From the NCBI GenBank assembly GCA_037013495.1, contig CM072801.1, forward strand, positions 109,251,816 through 109,315,815: DNA of 64,000 nt, in the 5' to 3' direction. The stretch is from Hippophae tibetana (Eukaryota > Streptophyta > Magnoliopsida > Rosales > Elaeagnaceae). Shown piece after piece: positions 53,853-64,000 of this stretch. The notes beneath the pieces are model-generated. The model was not told the origin of the DNA, made no database searches, and saw only the letters and a list, made by a program, of their open reading frames with translations. Within the stretch, counting starts at the first letter, position 1; each line of letters opens with the position of its first letter. The position numbers and the translations under genes were made by a program.

Positions 53853-56800
53853 TCATATCTTATTTTTCTTTAAAATCATGTCATCTTTTACTTTTCTTTG
53901 TTTTATGTGTTCCACCTTTCTTTCTTCTCGAGAAAAACAAGAGAGCTAATACAGTTCACAGTGTAAAAACAAAAAGAAGGTATTAATTGTGGTTGTAACT
54001 AAAAACTGTTATAACTTTTATTTTGTGCATCGAAATGAGTACTATAACATATCAAATCTGAAGCTCGTTCCGATGCCTAAAAACGCACCGTAGCAATAGT
54101 ATATTTCCCCACTTTTGTCAACCCAAATTTCATGGTGCATACTACATAATGATGTCTTAAACTTTGGTCGCACCTTATTTCGTTGTAATCTCTTCTTGCT
54201 CTTTAGGATTTCAATTTGTTCATCTTAGCCATATTCTTAGTAATTCAATCTTTCTTATTCCATTGAGTTCCAGTGTTCTTAGGTTGTCCGCAAATGGGAT
54301 TCGCATCGTTTGGGATCATAACCTTGGTTGCTGAAAATGGTGTATCTACCTTCACATATCTATTTTTAGAATTTTAGGTTTAAAACATTTTGTGCTTTGG
54401 AGGTTTTCTCCTCTCTTAAGTCACAATTTCCAAAAAGAGAAAGAAATTGTGTCCTTAAAGTCTTGTCTTTTATTTCAATTTTGTAGACATTGTTTTCAAC
54501 TTTGGATTTCATATCTTATTTTTCTTTAAAATCATGTCATCTTTTACTTTTCTTTGTTTTATGTGTTCCACCTTTCTTTCTTCTCGAGAAAAACAAGAGA
54601 GCTAATAGAGTTCACAGTGTAAAAACAAAAAGAAGGTATTAATTGTGGTTGTAACTAAAAACTGTTATAACTTTTATTTTGTGCATCGAAATGAGTACTA
54701 TAACATATCAAATCTGAAGCTCGTTCCGATGCCTAAAAACGCACCGTAGCAATAGTATATTTCCCGCATTTTGTCAACCCAAATTTCATGGTTCATACTA
54801 CATAATGATGTCTTAAACTTTCGTCGCACCTTATTTCGTTGTAATCTCTTCTTGCTCTTTAGTATTTCAATTTGTTCATCTTCGCCATATTCTTAGTAAT
54901 TCAATCTTTCTTATTCCATTGAGTTCCAGCGTTCTTAGGTTGTCCGCAAAAGGGATTCGCATCGTTTGGGATCATAACCTTGGTTGCTGAAAATGGTGTA
55001 TCTACCTTCACATATCTATTTTAAAAATTTTAGGTTTAAAACATTTCGTCCTTTGGAGGTTTTCTCCTCTCTTAAGTCACAATTTCCAAAAAGAGAAAGA
55101 AATTGTGTCCTTAAAGTCTTGTCTTTTATTTCAATTTTGTTGACATTGTTTTCCACTTTGGATTTCATATCTTATTTTTCTTTAAAATCATGTCATCTTT
55201 TACTTTTCTTTGTTTTATGTGTTCCACCTTTCTTTCTTCTTGAGAAAAACAAGAGAGCTAATACAGTTCACAAAGTAAAAACAAAAAAAAGGTATTAATT
55301 GGGGTTGTAACTGAAAACTGTTATAACTTTTATTTTGTGCATCGAAATGAGTACTATAACATATCAAATCTGAAGCTCGTTCCGATCCTATAACCGCACC
55401 ATAGCAATAGTATATTTCCCCACTTTTGTCAACCCAAATTTCATGGTTCATACTACATAATGATGTCTTAAACTTTGGTCGCACCTTATTTCATTGTAAT
55501 CTCTTCTTGCTCTTTAGTATTTCAATTTGTTCCTCTTCACCATATTCTTAGTAATTCAATCAATCTTATTCCATTGAGTTCCAGCGTTCTTAGGTTGTCC
55601 GCAAAAGGGATTCGCATCGTTTGGGATCATAACCTTGGTTGCTAAAAATGGTGTATCTACCTTCACATATCTATTTTTAGAATTTTAGGTTTAAAACATT
55701 TTGTGCTTTGGAGGTTTTCTCCTCTCTTAAGTCACAATTTCCAAAAAGAGAAAGAAATTGTGTCCTTAAAGTCTTGTCTTTTATTTCAATTTTGTAGACA
55801 TTGTTTTCAACTTTGGATTTCATATCTTATTTTTCTTTAAAATCATGTCATCTTTTACTTTTCTTTGTTTTATGTGTTCCACCTTTCTTTCTTCTTGAGA
55901 AAAACAAGAGAGCTAATATAGTTCACAGTGTAAAAACAAAAAGAAGGTATTAATTGTGGTTGTAACTAAAAACTGTTATAACTTTTATTTTGTGCATCGA
56001 AACGAGTACAATAACATATCAAATCTGTAGCTCGTTCCGATACCTAAAAACGCACCGTAGCAATAGTATATTTCCCGCATTTTGTCAACCCAAATTTCAT
56101 GGTGCATACTACATAATGATGTCTTAAACTTTGGTCGCACCTTATTTCGTTGTAATCTCTTCTTGCTCTTTAGTATTTCAATTTGTTCATCTTCGCCATA
56201 TTCTTAGTAATTCAATCTTTCTTATTCCATTGAGTTCCAGCGTTCTTAGGTTGTCCGCAAAAGGGATTCGCATCGTTTGGGATCATAACCTTGGTTGCTG
56301 AAAATGGTGTATCTACCTTCACATATCTATTTTTAGAATTTTAGGTTTAAAACATTTTGTGCTTTGGAGGTTTTCTCCTCTCTTAAGTCCCAATTTCCAA
56401 AAAGAGAAAGAAATTGTGTCCTTAAAGTCTTGTCTTTTATTTCAATTTTGTAGACATTGTTTTCAACTTTGGATTTCATATCTTATTTTTCTTTAAAATC
56501 ATGTCATCTTTTACTTTTCTTTGTTTTATGTGTTCCACCTTTCTTTCTTCTTGAGAAAAACAAGAGAGCTAATACAATTCACAGTGTAAAAACAAAAAGA
56601 AGGTATTAATTGTGGTTGTAACTAAAAACTGTTATAACTTTTATTTTGTGCATCGAAATGAGTACTATAACATATCAAATCTGAAGCTCGTTCCGATGCC
56701 TAAAAACGCACCGTAGCAATAGTATATTTCCCCACTTTTGTCAACCCAAATTTCATGGTTCATACTACATAATGATGTCTTAAACTTTGGTCGCAGGTTA

Positions 56801-59800
56801 TTTCGTTGTAATCTCTTCTTGCTCTTTAGTATTTCAATTTGTTCATCTTCACCACATTCTTAGTAATTCAATCTTTTTTATTCCATTGAGTTACAGCGTT
56901 CTTAGGTTGTCCGCAAAAGGGATTCGCATCGTTTGGGATCATAACCTTGGTTGCTGAAAATGGTGTATCTACCTTCACATATCTATTTTAAGAATTTTAG
57001 GTTTAAAACATTTTGTGCTTTGGAGGTTTTCTCCTCTCTTAAGACCCAATTTCCAAAAAGAGAAAGAAATTGTGTCCTTAAAGTCTTGTGTTTTATTTCA
57101 ATTTTGTAGACATTGTTTTCAACTTTGGATTTCATATCTTATTTTTCTTTAAAATCATGTCATCTTTTACTTTTTTTTGTTTTATGTGTTCCACCTTTCT
57201 TTCTTCTTGAGAAAAACAAGAGAGCTAATACAGTTCACAGTGTAAAATCAAAAAGAAGGTATTAATTATGGTTGTAACCAAAAACTGTTATAACTTTTAT
57301 TTTGTGCATCGAAATGAGTACTATAACATATCAAATCTGAAGCTCGTTCCAATGCCTAAAAACGCACCGTAGCAATAATATATTTCCCCACTTTTGTCAA
57401 CCCAAATTTCATTGTTCATACTACATAATGATGTCTTAAACTTTGGTCGCACCTTATTTCGTTGTAATCTCTTCTTGCTCTTTAGGATTTCAATTTGTTC
57501 ATCTTAGCCATATTCTTAGTAATTCAATCTTTCTTATTCCATTGAGTTCCAGCGTTCTTAGGTTGTCCGCAAAAGGGATTCGCATCGTTTAAGATCATAA
57601 CCTTGGTTGCTGAAAATGGTGTATCTACCTTCACATATCTATTTTAAAAATTTTAGGTTTAAAAAATTTCGTGCTTTGGAGGTTTTCTCCTCTCTTAAGT
57701 CCCAATTTCCAAAAAGAGAAAGAAATTGTGTCCTTAAAGTCTTGTGTTTTATTTCAATTTTGTAGACATTGTTTTCAACTTTGGATTTCATATCTTATTT
57801 TTCTTTAAAATCATGTCATCTTTTACTTTTCTTTGTTTTATGTGTTCCACCTTTCTTTCTTCTTGAGAAAAACAAGAGAGCTAATACAGTTCACAGTGTA
57901 AAAACAAAAAGAAGGTATTAATTGTGGTTGTAACCAAAAACTGTTATAACTTTTATTTTGTGCATCGAAATGAGTACTATAACATATCAAATCTGAAGCT
58001 CGTTCCAATGCCTAAAAACGCACCGTAGCAATAGTATATTTCCCCACTTTTGTGAACCCAAATTTCATGGTGCATACTACATAATGATGTATTAAACTTT
58101 GGTCGCACCTTATTTCGTTGTAATCTCTTCTTGCTCTTTAGGATTTCAATTTGTTCATCTTAGCCATATTCTTAGTAATTCAATCTTTCTTATTCCATTG
58201 AGTTCTAGCGTTCTTAGGTTGTCCGCAAAAGGGATTCGCATCGTTTGGGATCATAACCTTGGTTGCTGAAAATGGTGTATCTACCTTCACATATCTATTT
58301 TTAGAATTTTAGGTTTAAAAAATTTTGTGCTTTGGAGGTTTTCTCCTCTCTTAAGTCACAATTTCCAAAAAGAGAAAGAAATTGTGTCCTTAAAGTCTTG
58401 TCTTTTATTTCAATTTTGTTGACATTGTTTTCCACTTTGGATTTCATATCTTATTTTTCTTTAAAATCTTGTCATCTTTTACTTTTCTTTGTTTTATGTG
58501 TTCCACCTTTCTTTCTTCTTGAGAAAAACAAGAGAGCTAACACAGTTCACAAAGTAAAAACAAAAAGAAGGTATTAATTGTGGTTGTAACCAAAAACTGT
58601 TATAACTTTTATTTTGTGCATCGAAATGAGTACTATAACATATCAAATCTGAAGCTCGTTCCGATGCCTAAAAACGCACCGTAGCAATAGTATATTTCCC
58701 CACTTTTGTCAACCCAAATTTCATGGTGCATACTACATAATGATGTCTTAAACTTTGGTCGCACCTTATTTCGTTGTAATCTCTTCTTGCTCTTTAGGAT
58801 TTCAATTTGTTCATCTTAGCCATATTCTTAGTAATTCAATCTTTCTTATTCCATTGAGTTCCAGCGTTCTTAGGTTGTCCGCAAAAGGGATTCGCATCGT
58901 TTAAGATCATAACCTTGGTTGCTGAAAATGGTGTATCTACCTTCACATATCTATTTTAAAAATTTTAGGTTTAAAAAATTTCGTGCTTTGGAGGTTTTCT
59001 CCTCTCTTAAGTCCCAATTTCCAAAAAGAGAAAGAAATTGTGTCCTTAAAGTCTTGTGTTTTATTTCAATTTTGTAGACATTGTTTTCAACTTTGGATTT
59101 CATATCTTATTTTTCTTTAAAATCATGTCATCTTTTACTTTTCTTTGTTTTATGTGTTCCACCTTTCTTTCTTCTTGAGAAAAACAAGAGAGCTAACACA
59201 GTTCACAGTGTAAAATCAAAAAGAAGGTATTAATTATGGTTGTAACCAAAAACTGTTATAACTTTTATTTTGTGCATCGAAATGAGTACTATAACATATC
59301 AAATCTGAAGCTCGTTCCAATGCCTAAAAACGCACCGTAGCAATAGTATATTTCCCCACTTTTGTCAACCCAAATTTCATGGTGCATACTACATAATGAT
59401 GTCTTAAACTTTGGTCGCACCTTATTTCGTTGTAATCTCTTCTTGCTCTTTAGGATTTCAATTTGTTCATCTTAGCCATATTCTTAGTAATTCAATCTTT
59501 CTTATTCCATTGAGTTCCAGCGTTCTTAGGTTGTCCGCAAAAGGGATTCGCATCGTTTGGGATCATAACCTTGGTTGCTGAAAATGGTGTATCTACCTTC
59601 ACATATCTATTTTAAAAATTTTAGGTTTAAAAAATTTCGTGCTTTGGAGGTTTTCTCCTCTCTTAAGTCCCAATTTCCAAAAAGAGAAAGAAATTGTGTC
59701 CTTAAAGTCTTGTCTTTTATTTCAATTTTGTAGACATTGTTTTCAACTTTGGATTTCATATCTTATTTTTCTTTAAAATCATGTCATCTTTTACTTTTCT

Positions 59801-60192
59801 TTGTTTTATGTGTTCCACCTTTCTTTCTTCTTGAGAAGAACAAGAGAGCTAATACAGTTCACAGTGTAAAATCAAAAAGAAGGTATTAATTGTGGTTGTA
59901 ACTAAAAACTGTTATAACTTTTATTTTGTGCATCGAAATGAGTACTATAACATATCAAATCTGAAGCTCGTTCCGATACCTAAAAACGCACCGTAGCAAT
60001 AGTATATTTCCCCACTTTTGTCAACCCAAATTTCATGGTGCATACTACATAATGATGTCTTAAACTTTGGTCGCACCTTATTTCGTTGTAATCTCTTCTT
60101 GCTCTTTAGTATTTTAATTTGTTCCTCTTCGCCATATTCTTAGTAATTCAATCAATCTTATTCCATTGAGTTCTAGCGTTCTTAGGTTGTCC
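53853..60192 (+). repeat. Satellite stretch with dimer-spaced and monomer-spaced copies
   Basis: TATTTCCCGCATTTTG recurs near 54758 and 56069. CGTTTAAGATCATAACC recurs near 57587 and 58899, together with TAAAAAATTTCGTGC and CGTTCCAATGCC. TTCTCGAGAAAAAC occurs in adjacent monomers near 53925 and 54581. GTGTAAAATCAAAAAG appears near 57239, 59207 and 59864 and continues into the next block. A divergent patch lies near 56790-56895 (TCGCAGGTTATTTCG, CACCACATTC, TTTTTTATTCC, GAGTTACAGCG). Confidence 0.72.
58384..59039 (+). repeat. Reference monomer, class II (656 bp)
   Basis: This is a clean example of the class II monomer in its second half. TTTAGGATT lies at about 58793-58801, CATCTTAGCC at 58812, CAATCTTTC at 58837, TTCCAGCG at about 58859 and GCTGAAAATGG at 58921. 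It ends with TATTTTAAAAATTTTAGG instead of the class I TATTTTTAGAATTTTAGG. Its 5' part carries the TTGTTGACATTG form. The 5' part and the 3' part of monomers assort independently across the window, so class refers to the 3' half only. Confidence 0.88.
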
Positions 60193-61663
60193 CCAAAAGG
60201 GATTCGCATCGTTTGGGATCATAACCTTGGTTGCTAAAAATGGTGTATCTACCTTCACATATCTATTTTTAGAATTTTAGGTTTAAAAAATTTTGTGCTT
60301 TGGAGGTTTTCTCCTCTCTTAAGTCACAATTTCCAAAAAGAGAAAGAAATTGTGTCCTTAAAGTCTTGTCTTTTATTTCAATTTTTTTGACATTGTTTTC
60401 CACTTTGGATTTCATATCTTATTTTTCTTTAAAATCTTGTCATCTTTTACTTTTCTTTGTTTTATGTGTTCCACCTTTCTTTCTTCTTGAGAAAAACAAG
60501 AGAGCTAATACAGTTCATAGTGTAAAAACAAAAAGAAGGTATTAATTGTGGTTGTAACTAAAAACTGTTATAACTTTTATTTTGTGCATCGAAATGAGTA
60601 CTATAACATATCAAATCTGAAGCTCGTTCCGATGCCTAAAAACGCACCGTAGCAATAGTATATTTCCCCACTTTTGTCAACCCAAATTTCATGGTGCATA
60701 CTACATAATGATGTCTTAAACTTTTGTCGCACCTTATTTCGTTGTAATCTCTTCTTGCTCTTTAGGATTTCAATTTGTTCATCTTAGCCATATTCTTAGT
60801 AATTCAATCTTTCTTATTCCATTGAGTTCCAGCGTTCTTAGGTTGTCCGCAAAAGGGATTCGCATCGTTTGGGATCATAACCTTGGTTGCTGAAAATGGT
60901 GTATCTACCTTCACATATCTATTTTAAAAATTTTAGGTATAAAACATTTCGTGCTTTGGAGGTTTTCTCCTCTCTTAAGTCCCAATTTCCAAAAAGAGAA
61001 AGAAATTGTGTCCTTAAAGTCTTGTCTTTTATTTCAATTTTGTAGACATTGTTTTCAACTTTGGATTTCATATCTTATTTTTCTTTAAAATCATGTCATC
61101 TTTTACTTTTCTTTGTTTTATGTGTTCCACCTTTCTTTCTTCTTGAGAAGAACAAGAGAGCTAATACAGTTCACAGTGTAAAATCAAAAAGAAGGTATTA
61201 ATTGTGGTTGTAACTAAAAACTGTTATAACTTTTATTTTGTGCATCGAAATGAGTACTATAACATATCAAATCTGAAGCTCGTTCCGATACCTAAAAACG
61301 CACCGTAGCAATAGTATATTTCCCCACTTTTGTCAACCCAAATTTCATGGTGCATACTACATAATGATGTCTTAAACTTTGGTCGCACCTTATTTCGTTG
61401 TAATCTCTTCTTGCTCTTTAGTATTTCAATTTGTTCCTCTTCGCCATATTCTTAGTAATTCAATCAATCATATTGCATTGAGTTCTAGCGTTCTTAGGTT
61501 GTCCCCAAAAGGGATTCGCATCGTTTGGGATCATAACCTTGGTTGCTAAAAATGGTGTATCTACCTTCACATATCTATTTTTAGAATTTTAGGTTTAAAA
61601 AATTTTGTGCTTTGGAGGTTTTCTCCTCTCTTAAGTCACAATTTCCAAAAAGAGAAAGAAATT

Positions 61664-62319
61664 GTGTCCTTAAAGTCTTGTCTTTTATTTCAATTTTTTT
61701 GACATTGTTTTCCACTTTGGATTTCATATCTTATTTTTCTTTAAAATCTTGTCATCTTTTACTTTTCTTTGTTTTATGTGTTCCACCTTTCTTTCTTCTT
61801 GAGAAAAACAAGAGAGCTAATACAGTTCATAGTGTAAAAACAAAAAGAAGGTATTAATTGTGGTTGTAACTAAAAACTGTTATAACTTTTATTTTGTGCA
61901 TCGAAATGAGTACTATAACATATCAAATCTGAAGCTCGTTCCGATGCCTAAAAACGCACCGTAGCAATAGTATATTTCCCCACTTTTGTCAACCCAAATT
62001 TCATGGTGCATACTACATAATGATGTCTTAAACTTTGGTCGCACGTTATTTCGTTGTAATCTCTTCTTGCTCTTTAGTATTTCAATTTGTTCCTCTTCGC
62101 CATATTCTTAGTAATTCAATCAATCTTATTCCATTGAGTTCTAGCGTTCTTAGGTTGTCCGCAAAAGGGATTCGCATCGTTTGGGATCATAACCTTGGTT
62201 GCTAAAAATGGTGTATCTACCTTCACATATCTATTTTTAGAATTTTAGGTTTAAAAAATTTTGTGCTTTGGAGGTTTTCTCCTCTCTTAAGTCACAATTT
62301 CCAAAAAGAGAAAGAAATT
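61664..62319 (+). repeat. Reference monomer, class I (656 bp)
   Basis: This is a clean example of the class I monomer. Diagnostic positions are TTTAGTATT around 62073-62081, CCTCTTCGCC at 62092, CAATCAATC at 62117, TTCTAGCG near 62139, GCAAAAGGGATT at 62161 and GCTAAAAATGG at 62201. It ends with a TTTTTAG tract and AAAAAATTTTGTGC. Its first 60 bases carry the poly-T form (TTTTTTTGACATTG followed by TTTTCCAC). A ScaI-type AGTACT site and an AflII-type CTTAAG site occur in almost every monomer of either class, so digestion should give a 656-bp ladder. Confidence 0.9.
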
Positions 62320-63604
62320 GTGTCCTTAAAGTCTTGTCTTTTATTTCAATTTTTTTGACATTGTTTTCCACTTTGGATTTCATATCTTATTTTTCTTTAA
62401 AATCTTGTCATCTTTTACTTTTCTTTGTTTTATGTGTTCCACCTTTCTTTCTTCTTGAGAAAAACAAGAGAGCTAATACAGTTCATAGTGTAAAAACAAA
62501 AAGAAGGTATTAATTGTGGTTGTAACTAAAAACTGTTATAACTTTTATTTTGTGCATCGAAATGAGTACTATAACATATCAAATCTGAAGCTCGTTCCGA
62601 TGCCTAAAAACGCACCGTAGCAATAGTATATTTCCCCACTTTTGTCAACCCAAATTTCATGGTGCATACTACATAATGATGTCTTAAACTTTTGTCGCAC
62701 CTTATTTCGTTGTAATCTCTTCTTGCTCTTTAGGATTTCAATTTGTTCATCTTAGCCATATTCTTAGTAATTCAATCTTTCTTATTCCATTGAGTTCCAG
62801 CGTTCTTAGGTTGTCCGCAAAAGGGATTCGCATCGTTTGGGATCATAACCTTGGTTGCTGAAAATGGTGTATCTACCTTCACATATCTATTTTAAAAATT
62901 TTAGGTATAAAACATTTCGTGCTTTGGAGGTTTTCTCCTCTCTTAAGTCCCAATTTCCAAAAAGAGAAAGAAATTGTGTCCTTAAAGTCTTGTCTTTTAT
63001 TTCAATTTTGTAGACATTGTTTTCAACTTTGGATTTCATATCTTATTTTTCTTTAAAATCATGTCATCTTTTACTTTTCTTTGTTTTATGTGTTCCACCT
63101 TTCTTTCTTCTTGAGAAGAACAAGAGAGCTAATACAGTTCACAGTGTAAAATCAAAAAGAAGGTATTAATTGTGGTTGTAACTAAAAACTGTTATAACTT
63201 TTATTTTGTGCATCGAAATGAGTACTATAACATATCAAATCTGAAGCTCGTTCCGATACCTAAAAACGCACCGTAGCAATAGTATATTTCCCCACTTTTG
63301 TCAACCCAAATTTCATGGTGCATACTACATAATGATGTCTTAAACTTTGGTCGCACCTTATTTCGTTGTAATCTCTTCTTGCTCTTTAGTATTTCAATTT
63401 GTTCCTCTTCGCCATATTCTTAGTAATTCAATCAATCATATTGCATTGAGTTCTAGCGTTCTTAGGTTGTCCCCAAAAGGGATTCGCATCGTTTGGGATC
63501 ATAACCTTGGTTGCTAAAAATGGTGTATCTACCTTCACATATCTATTTTTAGAATTTTAGGTTTAAAAAATTTTGTGCTTTGGAGGTTTTCTCCTCTCTT
63601 AAGT

Positions 63605-63634
63605 CACAATTTCCAAAAAGAGAAAGAAATTGTG
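63605..63634. repeat. Per-monomer inverted repeat, 9-bp arms, 12-nt loop (last copy)
   Basis: This is the last complete copy of the inverted repeat. CACAATTTC occupies 63605-63613 and GAAATTGTG occupies 63626-63634, with a loop of 12 bases. It spans the monomer phase boundary at 63632 and matches the first copy at 630-659 in arm sequence and loop length. Confidence 0.85.
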
Positions 63635-64000
63635 TCCTTAAAGTCTTGTCTTTTATTTCAATTTTTTTGACATTGTTTTCCACTTTGGATTTCATATCTT
63701 ATTTTTCTTTAAAATCTTGTCATCTTTTACTTTTCTTTGTTTTATGTGTTCCACCTTTCTTTCTTCTTGAGAAAAACAAGAGAGCTAATACAGTTCATAG
63801 TGTAAAAACAAAAAGAAGGTATTAATTGTGGTTGTAACTAAAAACTGTTATAACTTTTATTTTGTGCATCGAAATGAGTACTATAACATATCAAATCTGA
63901 AGCTCGTTCCGATGCCTAAAAACGCACCGTAGCAATAGTATATTTCCCCACTTTTGTCAACCCAAATTTCATGGTGCATACTACATAATGATGTCTTAAA
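63632..64000 (+). repeat. Partial monomer at the window end
   Basis: The first 369 bases of a further monomer, cut by the window edge just after GATGTCTTAAA. It carries the poly-T 5' form and the CAGTTCATAGTG variant of the preceding trimer copy, so the array continues beyond 64000. Confidence 0.95.

Larger units (their letters stand above)
1..64000 (+). repeat. Satellite DNA array, about 656-bp monomer, 97.5 copies, head to tail
   Basis: The whole window is one tandem array. The phase motif GTGTCCTTAAAG recurs at 1, 657, 1314, 1970, 7222, 32816, 42000, 50516, 62320, 62976 and 63632, always close to a multiple of 656. Ninety-seven periods span 63631 bp, so the mean is 656.0 bp and there is no room for a net insertion. 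Running drift from exact phase at the points I checked is no more than about 15 bp. All copies face the same way. Base composition is AT-rich, roughly 30 to 33 per cent GC by eye. Copies differ mostly by single substitutions and 1- to 6-bp indels. Both ends lie inside the array. I do not recognise the family. A centromeric, pericentromeric or subtelomeric location is inferred only from array type. Confidence 0.98.
60193..64000 (+). repeat. Identical-looking trimeric tandem duplication, 1968-bp unit
   Basis: Bases 60193-62032 recur at 62161-64000 with a shift of 1968 bp, and I saw no difference. Shared private variants are CAGTTCATAGTGTAAAAAC, AAACTTTTGTCGCACC, TTTTAGGTATAAAACATTTC, TTGAGAAGAACAAG, GTGTAAAATCAAAAAG, AATCATATTGCATTGAG and TTGTCCCCAAAAGGG. 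The left limit is near 60190, where CCCC is replaced by CCGC in the other copy. The right limit is outside the window. Confidence 0.9.

Noticed and set aside
55215..55484. 89-codon reverse frame
   Set aside because: Opened only by local point changes in one monomer, with no family resemblance and no conserved copy elsewhere.
605..63825. Recurrent forward reading frame of 63-104 codons beginning in TTTGGAGGTTTTC, once per monomer, with a hydrophobic product
   Set aside because: It mostly starts at TTG, not ATG, is stopped by the common TTGTAGAC variant or frameshifted by the CATACTTTTATT variant in many monomers, and overlaps an equally long reverse frame. It follows the repeat, and I see no sign of selection for protein. 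Not annotated as CDS.
1..64000. CENP-B box in the monomer
   Set aside because: I looked for the core TTCG-4N-A-2N-CGGG and its complement in representative monomers and did not find it.
1..64000. Telomere-like TTTAGG motifs (CTTTAGGATTT, TTTTAGGTTTAAA)
   Set aside because: They are single occurrences per monomer and never form tandem TTTAGGG or TTAGGG runs.
1..64000. CRISPR array or other prokaryotic repeat system
   Set aside because: The repeat has no short direct repeats with unique spacers; the whole 656-bp unit is repeated and no cas-like genes are present.
1..64000. Internal short-period subrepeats within the 656-bp monomer
   Set aside because: Short words such as TTTCAAT and CTTCTTG recur a few times per monomer, but I found no convincing tandem substructure by eye; a self-alignment of the consensus would decide.
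1..64000. tRNA, rRNA or LTR-retrotransposon origin of the monomer
   Set aside because: No tRNA-like arms or Pol III boxes, rRNA segments, primer-binding site, polypurine tract or conserved retroelement protein motifs could be recognised.

Overview
The window is one uninterrupted head-to-tail array of a satellite DNA with a period of about 656 bp, and nothing else. Taking the phase at the motif GTGTCCTTAAAG (positions 1, 657, 1314, 1970 and so on to 63632), 97 complete monomers fill 1-63631 and a 369-bp partial monomer fills 63632-64000. The mean period is 656.0 bp. All copies lie in the same orientation. I see no transposon, gene, RNA gene, telomere repeat, CRISPR array or unique DNA, and neither edge of the array is reached.

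Organism: long, AT-rich, homogeneous tandem DNA of this kind is typical of eukaryotic heterochromatin (pericentromeric, centromeric or subtelomeric). Many of the differences between copies are C-to-T or G-to-A changes at CpG sites, which suggests a genome with cytosine methylation. I favour a plant on that basis, but this is inference: I do not recognise the monomer as a named satellite family and cannot name a species.

Layout: two main monomer classes alternate and recombine. Class I carries TTTAGTATT, CCTCTTCGCC, CAATCAATC, TTCTAGCG and GCTAAAAATGG. Class II carries TTTAGGATT, CATCTTAGCC, CAATCTTTC, TTCCAGCG and GCTGAAAATGG. Shared private variants show that blocks of several monomers were copied together, giving local higher-order repeats (HORs) whose unit changes along the window: a dimer (about 295-2968), pentamer/tetramer mosaic (1660-7650), hexamer (7650-15720), an irregular P/Q/R block of 2-, 3- and 9-monomer spacings (19424-28400), a dimer (31200-33730), a nearly identical tetramer duplication (33874-39146), a dimer (39241-41395), dimers and trimers (41400-52200), dimers (51915-60190) and an apparently identical trimer duplication (60193-64000). 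This is the pattern expected from repeated unequal exchange or gene conversion in an actively turning-over array.

Coding potential: the recurrent short reading frames (63-113 codons) are by-products of the repeat. They recur once per monomer, mostly lack ATG starts, overlap on opposite strands and are broken by ordinary monomer variants. No CDS is annotated. The most conspicuous internal element is a 9-bp inverted repeat with a 12-nt loop present about once per monomer.
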